Shown: in pieces, positions 31,626 through 39,520 of the stretch
Position numbering within the stretch: position 1 is the first letter of the stretch
Layout: every line of letters begins with the position of its first letter
NCBI GenBank assembly: GCA_900552075.1
Contig: URYL01000009.1
Span: 62,001 to 126,000, forward strand
Reading direction: 5' to 3'
DNA: 64,000 nucleotides
Origin: an uncultured Bacteroides sp.
Lineage (GTDB): Bacteria; Bacteroidota; Bacteroidia; Bacteroidales; Bacteroidaceae
Notes under the pieces: model-generated
Databases searched by the model: none
Seen by the model: the letters and a program-made list of their open reading frames with translations, nothing else
What the model was told of the DNA's origin: nothing
Program-made: the position numbers and the translations under genes

Positions 31626-33101
31626 ATGAAAAGGACAGGTTTATTCATTGTATTATTATGTACGATGTGGGGTGGTTTGTCTGCCCAGCAAATAGAAATT
31701 TCTTCAGATACGATAAAAAATAATGAGGTGGACTCACTTCATATAACGACTCCGGTTGTGACCCGTCAGAAAACGACTCAAGGAGTGAAGCAGGTGGCTG
31801 CTACTCCTAGAAAGGTCAATCTTCCTCCTGTGGAGGTACAGAAATTCTGGCAGATTATGCAGAATTTTCGCAAGGATTACGATGCGCAGCTGGAACGTTG
31901 GGACGACATTTATTTGTTGATTACAGGAATTCGTCCGAATCCGGATTATTATAAGTTATCCATGCCAGCGACGTATTATGAAGCTCCTGTCGAACAGGCG
32001 TTCAGCATTTCAGACTGGAAGCCTAAAATACCTTTTATTAAGGACGACACGTTAAAAAAACAATTGCCTCAGGTGAAGGATTTACGCCATACTCAGCAGG
32101 TGGACCGGTTTGTGAACCGTCAGTTGCTTTCTTTCTATCTGGAATATCCGAAGTTGGTAAAGCAGAATGAAGATAACTTGGAAGGACTGAAACCTATTTA
32201 TGGGGAGATGTTGGTGGATGAACCGAAAAAGGAAAACCTGCTCGACATGATGCAGAATGACGAATTACCTAATCGGGTGACTGAAAAAGATTTGTTGGTC
32301 ATCAAGCCTAATTTCTGGACGCTGGGGGGAAATGGTTACCTGCAATTCTCACAGAATTATATTTCAGATAACTGGTATAAAGGTGGTGAGAGTACTAAAT
32401 CTTTACTTTCCGGATTTACCTGGCAGGCAAACTATGATGACAAACAACGTATTCAGTTTGAAAATAAAATAGAATGGAAACTGGGCTTTATTACGGCTCC
32501 TTCTGACACGGTACATAGTTACAAGGCCAACAACGACTTGCTTCGTTTAAGTTCCAAGTTGGGTTATAAAGCCTTCAGTACTTGGTATTATACGTTGTCT
32601 GCGGAGTTCAAAACACAGTTCTTCTCCAATTATGACACGAATTCTGATAACCTGGTATCCGCATTTTTCTCACCGGCAGAACTGAATGTCGGTCTCGGTA
32701 TGGACTATAAATTTGTGAAAGACGGTGTCTGCAATCTGTCTGTGTTGATTAACCCGATTAACTACACATTGTATAGTGTGGCCAGTGATAGGGTAGACCC
32801 GACTAAGTTTAATATTGAGGAAGGACATAAACGGGAAAGCGTGTGGGGTTCCCGTTTGGAATCTACCTTGAAATGGAAAGTCTTTTCCATGCTGATGTGG
32901 GAGTCTCGTCTTTCTTATACCACAAACTATGAGAAAGTCTTGGCTGAATGGGAAAACACCTTTACTTTCTCTATTAATAAATACCTTTCTACGAAACTGT
33001 TTGTGCATGGCCGTTTCGATGATGGCGTGTCACGCGAAGTAGGCGACAGTTATTTCCAGTTGCAGGAATTGCTTAGCTTTGGTTTAAGTTATACTTGGTG
33101 A
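31626..33101 (+). CDS. DUF3078 outer-membrane beta-barrel protein
   Basis: The 491-residue protein has a signal peptide (about 1-21, cut after LSAQ). A linker of about 230 residues follows, and then a C-terminal barrel of about 245 residues. The barrel contains FWTLGGNGYLQFSQNYISDNWYKGG, characteristic of DUF3078 proteins in Bacteroidetes, and ends with Trp (LSFGLSYTW), as outer-membrane barrels often do. Function is unknown. It is followed ten bases later by the TRIC-channel gene. Confidence 0.85.
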   Translation: MKRTGLFIVLLCTMWGGLSAQQIEISSDTIKNNEVDSLHITTPVVTRQKTTQGVKQVAATPRKVNLPPVEVQKFWQIMQNFRKDYDAQLERWDDIYLLITGIRPNPDYYKLSMPATYYEAPVEQAFSISDWKPKIPFIKDDTLKKQLPQVKDLRHTQQVDRFVNRQLLSFYLEYPKLVKQNEDNLEGLKPIYGEMLVDEPKKENLLDMMQNDELPNRVTEKDLLVIKPNFWTLGGNGYLQFSQNYISDNWYKGGESTKSLLSGFTWQANYDDKQRIQFENKIEWKLGFITAPSDTVHSYKANNDLLRLSSKLGYKAFSTWYYTLSAEFKTQFFSNYDTNSDNLVSAFFSPAELNVGLGMDYKFVKDGVCNLSVLINPINYTLYSVASDRVDPTKFNIEEGHKRESVWGSRLESTLKWKVFSMLMWESRLSYTTNYEKVLAEWENTFTFSINKYLSTKLFVHGRFDDGVSREVGDSYFQLQELLSFGLSYTW

Positions 33102-33111
33102 AATATTTGAT

Positions 33112-33750
33112 ATGACTACTTTTTTTCAGATACCGTCGTTTGTAACGATTCTTGATTTTGTGGGGACTTTTGCGTTTGCCATTAGTGGCATACGTCTTGC
33201 TTCGGCTAAACGCTTTGACTGGTTCGGAGCCTATGTGGTAGGTCTTGCTACCGCTATTGGTGGAGGAACCATCCGTGACCTTTTACTGGATGTGACTCCT
33301 GCGTGGATGACCGACCCTATGTACTTGATATGTACGGCTTTTGCCATGTTTTTTGTCATCCTGTTCGGAAAGTATGTCATTCGCTTGAATAACACTTTCT
33401 TTCTATTCGATACCATCGGTTTGGCTCTGTTCACCATTGTCGGGTTCAGTAAGGCTTACGCCTTAGGATATCCTTTTTGGATTGCCATTATTATGGGAAG
33501 TATTACGGGGGCGGCCGGCGGAGTGTTGCGTGATATCTTTATCAATGAGATTCCCTTGATATTTCGCAAGGAAATCTATGCCATGGCCTGCGTGATTGGC
33601 GGGTTGGTGTATTGGATTTGCCTGATGCTTGACGTGGAGTCAATGCTTTCTCAGATTATCGGAGGGCTTACGGTGTTCGTCACCCGTATCCTTGCGGTGA
33701 AATACAAGATTACCCTTCCCATCCTGAAGGGTGATTCCGAAAATCCTTGA
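33112..33750 (+). CDS. TRIC-family cation channel (YadS/UPF0126)
   Basis: The 212-residue membrane protein has seven hydrophobic segments and the internal duplication of the family. Each half has a Gly-rich pore motif: GGGTIRDLLLD at about 44-54 and GAAGGVLRDIF at about 130-140. Prokaryotic TRIC proteins are trimeric monovalent-cation channels related to the animal SR channels. It lies ten bases after the DUF3078 gene and converges on mtgA. Confidence 0.9.
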   Translation: MTTFFQIPSFVTILDFVGTFAFAISGIRLASAKRFDWFGAYVVGLATAIGGGTIRDLLLDVTPAWMTDPMYLICTAFAMFFVILFGKYVIRLNNTFFLFDTIGLALFTIVGFSKAYALGYPFWIAIIMGSITGAAGGVLRDIFINEIPLIFRKEIYAMACVIGGLVYWICLMLDVESMLSQIIGGLTVFVTRILAVKYKITLPILKGDSENP

Positions 33751-33755
33751 TGAAT

Positions 33756-34451
33756 TTATTTCTTCTCAGCCTTAGGGAAAGTGGGAACACATTTCATCAG
33801 GTACATGATTTTCCGTTGCCGTTTGTACATGTAGGGACTGGGATTGCCCGAATTGAACTTTCGTGGATTAGGAAGACTGGCGGCGATGAGGGCGCATTGT
33901 TTGCGGGTCAGTTTGGCTGCAGTGGTGTGGAAGTGAGCTTTGGCTACTGCTTCCGCGCCATAGATGCCGTCTCCCATTTCGATGGAGTTCAGATATACCT
34001 CCATAATTCTTTCCTTGTTCCAAATCAGCTCAATCAATACTGTAAAATATACTTCAAATCCTTTTCTTACCCACGAGGAAGATGGCCATAAGAATACATT
34101 TTTGGCTGTTTGCTGGCTGATGGTGCTGGCTCCTCTGGCCTTTTTCCGCTTTTTGTTTTCCTCCATAGCTTTGCTGATTTCCTTGAAGTCGAAACCGTTG
34201 TGGCTGGCAAAACGGTTGTCTTCCGAGGCAATGACAGCCATGGGTAGGTGGCGTGAAATCTTTTCTTTGGGGACCCAGTGATGTTTCATGACCAGCTTCT
34301 CTCCTTTAGTCAGTTGTTCTACGCTGCGGATGACCATCAGTGGAGTAATGTAGACGGGAATAAACCGGAGTGCGATGACAGAAAGAAGGGTAGAGGCAAA
34401 AAAGAAAATAACGAGATTGCGAAGGTATTTTAATATTCGTTTTTTGTTCAT
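33756..34451 (-). CDS. mtgA: Monofunctional peptidoglycan transglycosylase
   Basis: Polymerises lipid II into glycan strands. The 231-residue protein has an N-terminal signal-anchor (about 10-30) and a GT51 domain: ASEDNRFASHNGFD with the catalytic Glu (about residue 77), GASTISQQTAKNVFLW, and IMEVYLNSIEMGDGIYGAEA. No transpeptidase domain follows. The gene converges on the TRIC-channel gene with five bases between. Confidence 0.95.
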   Translation of the reverse strand: MNKKRILKYLRNLVIFFFASTLLSVIALRFIPVYITPLMVIRSVEQLTKGEKLVMKHHWVPKEKISRHLPMAVIASEDNRFASHNGFDFKEISKAMEENKKRKKARGASTISQQTAKNVFLWPSSSWVRKGFEVYFTVLIELIWNKERIMEVYLNSIEMGDGIYGAEAVAKAHFHTTAAKLTRKQCALIAASLPNPRKFNSGNPSPYMYKRQRKIMYLMKCVPTFPKAEKK

Positions 34452-34474
34452 GTTTGTACTGAATCTTTTATATG

Positions 34475-34510
34475 AAAATTATGCCGGGTTTGCAAACCCG
34501 GCATAATTTT
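34475..34510 (-). terminator. Terminator after the OmpA-like gene
   Basis: AAAATTATGCCGGGTT and its complement AACCCGGCATAATTTT form a 16-bp stem around TGCA. It ends the long pyrB-led leftward operon before mtgA. Confidence 0.88.
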
Positions 34511-34540
34511 ATGGATTGACCCGATAAGAGGGCGTGTAGA

Positions 34541-35257
34541 TTATTGCAGTGTGCCTGCTTCAGCTTGCTGAATCATCTGCTGGCTGGCATACATATATAC
34601 TTCTACACGGCGGTTCTGTTCACGACCGGCCTCGGTAGAGTTGTCTGCCACCGGATTTTCTTCTCCCATACCGGTTACTGACTTGATCTGGCTGGAAGAA
34701 GCTCCACAACCTAACAGATAGCTGGATACGCTCTGTGCGCGTTCCTGTGACAGGTCAAGGTTTTTCTGTTTGCTCTGTTCGGCTGTACTGTTTTTCCATC
34801 CGGTATTGTCCGTATATCCGTAGATAGCCACATCCATGTCCTTGTTCTGGTTAAGTACATTGTTGGCAAATTTGCTCAAAGCCGATTTGGCAGAAGAACT
34901 CAGTGTGGAGCTGCTCGTGTTAAACAAGATTCCGGAATCAAAAGTTACTTTCACAGCCTGCAATCCGTTGTTGTCGGTCACTTGTTCTACTTGTGCACCT
35001 TCAATTTGTTCGGCTTGTGCGGCAGCTTTGTCCATCTTCTTTCCAATCAGTACGCCGGCACCTGCACCTACGGCAGTTCCGACAGCGGCTCCGATGGCGG
35101 CACCTTTACCGTGGCCAATGACGCCACCTACTATTGCGCCTAATGCGGCGCCACTACCACCGCCAATCAGTCCGCCTTTGGCTGTGTTGGTCATACCACA
35201 ACTGCTAAATACCAAGCAAGCGCTCAGTAAGATAGCCATAGAATTCATTGTTTTCAT
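34541..35257 (-). CDS. OmpA-family lipoprotein with glycine-zipper domain
   Basis: The 238-residue protein has a lipobox with Cys20 (FSSCGM). A Gly/Ala-rich glycine-zipper segment at about 27-75 could insert in the outer membrane. The C-terminal OmpA domain (about 105-225) contains YGYTDNTG and REQNRRVEVYM for binding peptidoglycan diaminopimelate. It should tie the outer membrane to the cell wall. It begins 16 bases after glyA and is the last gene of the pyrB-led operon. Confidence 0.9.
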   Translation of the reverse strand: MKTMNSMAILLSACLVFSSCGMTNTAKGGLIGGGSGAALGAIVGGVIGHGKGAAIGAAVGTAVGAGAGVLIGKKMDKAAAQAEQIEGAQVEQVTDNNGLQAVKVTFDSGILFNTSSSTLSSSAKSALSKFANNVLNQNKDMDVAIYGYTDNTGWKNSTAEQSKQKNLDLSQERAQSVSSYLLGCGASSSQIKSVTGMGEENPVADNSTEAGREQNRRVEVYMYASQQMIQQAEAGTLQ

Positions 35258-35273
35258 TTTTTCCTTCGTTTAG

Positions 35274-36554
35274 TTAATATGCAAAAATAGGATAATTTTT
35301 CATTGTTTCATTTACACGGTGACGTACGGAAGCAATGACTTCTTCATTGTCCACGTTTGACAAGACTGTCTCAATCATTTCCGCAATTTCATACATCAGG
35401 TCTTCTTTTGCTCCACGGGTTGTGATGGCCGGAGTACCCAGACGGATACCGGATGTCTGGAACGCAGAACGAGTGTCAAATGGCACCATGTTCTTGTTCA
35501 CGGTAATATCGGCAGCTACCAGTGCTTTTTCAGCTACCTTTCCAGTCAGGTCTGGATATTTGGTACGCAAATCTACCAGCATGGAGTGGTTGTCGGTACC
35601 ACCTGATACGATGGTAAAGCCACGATCCATCAATGCCTGTGCCAATACGCGGGCGTTTTTCTGTACCTGAATTTGGTATTCCTTGTATTCCGGCTGCATG
35701 CATTCGTAGAAGGCAACTGCTTTGGCGGCAATTACGTGTTCCAGCGGTCCTCCTTGGATACCCGGGAATACAGCTGAATCCAGCAATTGCGACATCATCT
35801 TAATTTCACCCTTCGGCGTTTTCTTTCCCCATGGGTTCGGGAAGTCTTTACCCATCAGGATGATACCTCCACGTGGCCCACGCAGTGTCTTGTGGGTAGT
35901 AGAAGTGACGATGTGTGCATATTTTACCGGGTTGTCCAGCAGTCCGGCTGCAATCAGTCCGGCTGGGTGAGACATATCAATCATCAGCAAGGCACCTACC
36001 TTGTCGGCGATTTCACGCATCCGTTTGTAGTCCCATTCGCGAGAGTAGGCAGAACCACCTCCGACAATCAATTTCGGATGCTCTCTCAGGGCGATTTCTT
36101 CCATCTGGTCATAGTCCACACGTCCTGTTTCCTTGTTCAGGTTGTATTCGCACGGAGTGTATAGGATGCCCGACGTATTGACGGCAGATCCGTGAGACAG
36201 GTGACCTCCGTGAGCCAGGTTCAATCCCATGAACTTGTCGCCTGGATTCAGCACAGCCAGAAATACAGCCGCATTGGCCTGTGCGCCGGAGTGGGGCTGT
36301 ACATTGGCCCATTCTGCACCGAAAATCTGCTTGATACGGTCAATGGCCAGCTGTTCGCTCTGGTCTACTACTTCGCATCCTCCGTAATATCTTTTTCCGG
36401 GATATCCTTCGGCATATTTGTTTGTCAGGCAGGAGCCCATGGCCTGCATTACCTGGTCACTTACAAAGTTTTCAGAAGCAATCAGTTCGATACCTTTCAG
36501 CTGTCTCTGATGTTCTTTCTCAATGATGTTAAAAATAGAATCGTCTCGTTTCAT
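35274..36554 (-). CDS. glyA: Serine hydroxymethyltransferase
   Basis: PLP enzyme that makes glycine and 5,10-methylene-tetrahydrofolate from serine. I start it at 36554 (MKRDDSIFNI). Landmarks are YAEGYPGKRYYGGCEVVD (about 55-72), HGGHLSHGS, MIDMSHPAG and the PLP-binding Lys in STTHKTLRGPRGG (about 226-238). At 426 residues the length is normal. It follows the PorT-like gene with no more than 29 bases between and precedes the OmpA gene. Folate one-carbon supply fits the pyrimidine genes of the same operon. Confidence 0.96.
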   Translation of the reverse strand: MKRDDSIFNIIEKEHQRQLKGIELIASENFVSDQVMQAMGSCLTNKYAEGYPGKRYYGGCEVVDQSEQLAIDRIKQIFGAEWANVQPHSGAQANAAVFLAVLNPGDKFMGLNLAHGGHLSHGSAVNTSGILYTPCEYNLNKETGRVDYDQMEEIALREHPKLIVGGGSAYSREWDYKRMREIADKVGALLMIDMSHPAGLIAAGLLDNPVKYAHIVTSTTHKTLRGPRGGIILMGKDFPNPWGKKTPKGEIKMMSQLLDSAVFPGIQGGPLEHVIAAKAVAFYECMQPEYKEYQIQVQKNARVLAQALMDRGFTIVSGGTDNHSMLVDLRTKYPDLTGKVAEKALVAADITVNKNMVPFDTRSAFQTSGIRLGTPAITTRGAKEDLMYEIAEMIETVLSNVDNEEVIASVRHRVNETMKNYPIFAY

Positions 36555-36583
36555 GATATATTCTTTTAAAATGAAAATTCGCA

Positions 36584-37321
36584 TTAAAAAATAACCCCCA
36601 CAGAGAAACTCAGAATATTCTTGCGTTGCCGCAGTCGGATTTCTCCTTCGTTATGAGGGGATTCGGTCGTATCTGTATTGTAGGACATGGCCTGAATTGA
36701 GTTGTGCAAGCCTATCTCATATCGGAAATCAAAAAAGATGTTTGACACATTGACTGCCAGTCCTACCACTCCGCTGTACTGGAAAGGATATTGTGTCTCC
36801 TTTATTTCTTGTTGATGGAATCCAGAGAACTCAGTAGAGCTGTGCCGTTCCCATATCCATGTCACTTTCGGGCCTACAAAGAACGCCATTCCGTATGGAT
36901 GTACATCTACAAACTTATATCCGTACAACAATGGAATGTCAAAGGTAGTCATTTTTTTCTTTATAAGCGCATTGTCCGACAGGAGTTCCGAATTGGCCAA
37001 GGTAAGAGGGATGGACACACTTCCCTGCGTGATGTTGCATGAAAACTCCGGTTGGATAAAGTGATGCTTTTTGATGTTGAACCTGCAGAATACCGCCGCA
37101 AAATATCCCACCTTGTAGTTATTCTGTGTCTGTTCCAGTTCTTTTCCGTTGATGGATATCTCGTCTGTGAAGAACATCGAAGAATTGAAGCCTGCTTTCA
37201 CCCCTAGGTTGAAACGAGGTTGCCTCAGCGTGACCATAGGCGTGGTAGTAGCCTGTGCCTGCAGTTCACACACTGCCAGCACTCCGCTTCCTATGACGGT
37301 GAGTAGGACTTCTTTTATCAT
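36584..37321 (-). CDS. PorT-family outer-membrane beta-barrel protein
   Basis: The 245-residue protein has a signal peptide (about 1-24) and an eight-strand-like barrel that starts RFNLGVKAGFNSSMFF and ends with FSVGVIF. Proteins of this kind (porin family, PorT/OMP_b-brl_2) are outer-membrane proteins, mostly of unknown function. It lies seven bases after the flavin reductase gene and 29 before the chosen glyA start, inside the pyrB-led operon. Confidence 0.8.
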   Translation of the reverse strand: MIKEVLLTVIGSGVLAVCELQAQATTTPMVTLRQPRFNLGVKAGFNSSMFFTDEISINGKELEQTQNNYKVGYFAAVFCRFNIKKHHFIQPEFSCNITQGSVSIPLTLANSELLSDNALIKKKMTTFDIPLLYGYKFVDVHPYGMAFFVGPKVTWIWERHSSTEFSGFHQQEIKETQYPFQYSGVVGLAVNVSNIFFDFRYEIGLHNSIQAMSYNTDTTESPHNEGEIRLRQRKNILSFSVGVIF

Positions 37322-37328
37322 ATCAGGT

Positions 37329-37895
37329 TCATTTCTTTTTCTCTACCGACCAGCCGAACTTGCCGATTTTCTCTCCCAGCTCATAATATCCGCCGTGGGC
37401 ATAGACCAGCAAATTGGCACGTGCCAGTTCAAATTTTCCAGTTTCTGTGTTCAGGTATTTCTCATCAGCTTTCACATTGACCACATCGGCTATGAACATG
37501 TGGTGCGAACCCAAGGCCACTATTTCCTTCACCCGACATTCAATGCAGAGGGGTGATTCCTCAATGAGAGGAGCCTGCACCATGGAAGCCTTGCCCGGTG
37601 TCAGCTTCATCTCCTTGAACTTGTTATAGTCCTTTCCTGAGCGTACGCCACACCAGTCAGTGGCAAAAGCCATGTCTTTGGTCGTCAGATTGATGACGAA
37701 CTCCATATTCTTTTTCAGAATAGGATAGGAGTGCCGTTCCGGTCTGACCGAGATATAACACATAGGTGGGTTGGTACAGATAGTACCCACCCACGCTACG
37801 GTAATGATATTGTATTCCTCTTCACAGCTCCCGCACGTCACTAGGGCAGCCGGAAGCGGATAGATCATCGTTCCTGGTTTCCAGTCCTGCTTCAT
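37329..37895 (-). CDS. Flavin reductase family protein
   Basis: The 188-residue protein matches the split-barrel FMN-binding flavin reductase-like family. PLPAALVTCGSCEEEYNIITVAWVGTICTNPP (in part, about 13-44) and ISVRPERHSYPILKKNMEFVINL form the FMN site. It binds FMN and may reduce it with NAD(P)H; the natural partner is unknown. It lies three bases after pyrI and seven before the PorT-like gene. Confidence 0.88.
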   Translation of the reverse strand: MKQDWKPGTMIYPLPAALVTCGSCEEEYNIITVAWVGTICTNPPMCYISVRPERHSYPILKKNMEFVINLTTKDMAFATDWCGVRSGKDYNKFKEMKLTPGKASMVQAPLIEESPLCIECRVKEIVALGSHHMFIADVVNVKADEKYLNTETGKFELARANLLVYAHGGYYELGEKIGKFGWSVEKKK

Positions 37896-37898
37896 CGT

Positions 37899-38357
37899 TT
37901 ACAGCAGTTTGATGTTGTCCTTCTGCTGTTCCTTCTCGCAGTAATGGCATTTCAACAGGCCCTTTTCCTTGTCAATTACATGGAACCAGGTCTGCATCGG
38001 TTCGTTGTTGGTGATGCATTTCGGGTTGTTGCATTTTACGATGCCTTTCAGTTCGTCCGGCATCTCTACTTCTTTCTTTTCCACCACCTCATAGTCGCGG
38101 ATGATGTTCAGTTTGATTTTTGAAGCCACCACCGACAGTCGGCTGATTTCCTCTTCCGTAAAGAAACGGTCGGCAATTTTGATGATGCCTTTCTTTCCCA
38201 GTTTCTTGCTTTCAAAGTTATTACCGATGGTGATGTTGGCATCTTCATTCTGCAGTCCGAGCAGCGATACTACTGTAAACAGCTTGTTGGATGGTATGTG
38301 GTCGATAACCGTCCCGTTCTTGAGTGCGGCTACCTGTAATTCTTTCTTTTCATTCAT
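37899..38357 (-). CDS. pyrI: Aspartate carbamoyltransferase regulatory subunit
   Basis: Binds CTP or ATP and controls the PyrB catalytic trimer. The 152-residue protein has the N-terminal allosteric domain (LQVAALKNGTVIDHIPSNKLF) and the C-terminal zinc domain with four Cys ligands in CNNPKCITN and CHYCEKEQ. It starts 28 bases after pyrB. Confidence 0.96.
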   Translation of the reverse strand: MNEKKELQVAALKNGTVIDHIPSNKLFTVVSLLGLQNEDANITIGNNFESKKLGKKGIIKIADRFFTEEEISRLSVVASKIKLNIIRDYEVVEKKEVEMPDELKGIVKCNNPKCITNNEPMQTWFHVIDKEKGLLKCHYCEKEQQKDNIKLL

Positions 38358-38385
38358 ATTTGCTTGAATTGAATTGGTTTCCGGA

Positions 38386-39327
38386 TTATTTTTCAGTATC
38401 AGCTTTCACCTCGTCGAGCGTGATGCCCAATACGTCGCAAAGGATGGCCTGACGGGCATAGAGACCGTTCTTGGCCTGTTGGAAATAGTAAGCTTTTGGG
38501 TTGTCATCCACATCGTAGGTAATTTCGTTTACGCGAGGCAGTGGGTGGAGAATACGCAGGTTCGGGCGCGTATGTTCCAGCATTTTGTTGTTCAGGATAT
38601 ATACGTCCTTCACTCTTTCATATTCCATCAGGTCTGTGAAACGTTCGCGCTGCACACGCGTCATGTACAAAATATCCGCATCTGTGATGGTTTCTTCCGT
38701 AAAGTCCGTATGTTCCACATACTTGATGTGATGTTCTTGGCAGTATAGCTTGTATTCATCCGGCATTTTCAGTTCCTCCGGTGCGATAAAATGGAAAGTA
38801 GGGTTGAAATGGCGCATCGCCATCAGCAAGGAATGAACGGTTCTTCCGTATTTCAGGTCGCCTACCAGGTAAATGTTCAGATTTTCCAGTGTACCCTGCG
38901 TCTTGTAGATGGAATACAAGTCGAGCATGGTCTGCGACGGATGCTGGTTGGCGCCGTCTCCTGCATTCACAATGGGCACCGGGGCCACTTCACTGGCGTA
39001 GCGTGCGGCTCCCTCCAGGTAGTGTCTCATCACGATGATGTCGGCATAATTGCTCACCATCATGATTGTATCTTTCAGCGTTTCTCCCTTGGATGAGCTG
39101 GTTACCTTCGGGTCAGTAAATCCGATGACTCTTGCTCCCAGACGGTTGGCTGCCGTTTCAAAACTCAGTCGGGTGCGGGTGGACGGTTCAAAGAACAACG
39201 TGGCCACTACTTTTTCGGCCAGCAGGCGGCGGTTAGGTTTCTTTTCGAACTCTCTTGCCATTTCCAGAAGATACAGGATTTTCTCTTTGGAATGTTCGGC
39301 GATAGTAACTAAACTTCTATTTTCCAT
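38386..39327 (-). CDS. pyrB: Aspartate carbamoyltransferase catalytic subunit
   Basis: Joins carbamoyl phosphate and aspartate, the first committed step of pyrimidine synthesis. Motifs include FFEPSTRTRLSFE (about 47-59) for carbamoyl phosphate, SSKGETLKD, MRHYLEGAA, NAGDGANQHPSQTMLD and HPLPRVNEI. At 313 residues it is complete. It heads a leftward operon pyrB-pyrI-flavin reductase-PorT-like-glyA-OmpA. The promoter -7 TACCTTTG is at 39365-39372. Confidence 0.97.
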   Translation of the reverse strand: MENRSLVTIAEHSKEKILYLLEMAREFEKKPNRRLLAEKVVATLFFEPSTRTRLSFETAANRLGARVIGFTDPKVTSSSKGETLKDTIMMVSNYADIIVMRHYLEGAARYASEVAPVPIVNAGDGANQHPSQTMLDLYSIYKTQGTLENLNIYLVGDLKYGRTVHSLLMAMRHFNPTFHFIAPEELKMPDEYKLYCQEHHIKYVEHTDFTEETITDADILYMTRVQRERFTDLMEYERVKDVYILNNKMLEHTRPNLRILHPLPRVNEITYDVDDNPKAYYFQQAKNGLYARQAILCDVLGITLDEVKADTEK

Positions 39328-39364
39328 GTTAGCTGTTTTTGATTACTTTTATAATACCGGAGTT

Positions 39365-39372
39365 CAAAGGTA
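39365..39372 (-). promoter_or_regulatory. Promoter -7 element for the pyrB operon
   Basis: Minus-strand TACCTTTG fits TAnnTTTG and lies 38 bases before the pyrB start. Confidence 0.65.
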
Positions 39373-39476
39373 GGTAAAAAAAATAGAAAATCCACCGTTT
39401 TGGAGAGATTTCGGACAACCTTTTCTCATTTCGGAGGATATTGTGGAAAATAAGCCGTTGTTACAAAGATTTTCCG

Positions 39477-39484
39477 TAAATTTG
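39477..39484 (+). promoter_or_regulatory. Promoter -7 element for the class A PBP
   Basis: TAAATTTG fits TAnnTTTG. It lies inside the longest open frame, so it favours the start at 39521 over the one at 39443. Confidence 0.6.
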
Positions 39485-39520
39485 CGACTTCATAGAAATA
39501 ACAAACGAATAACTACGCAT

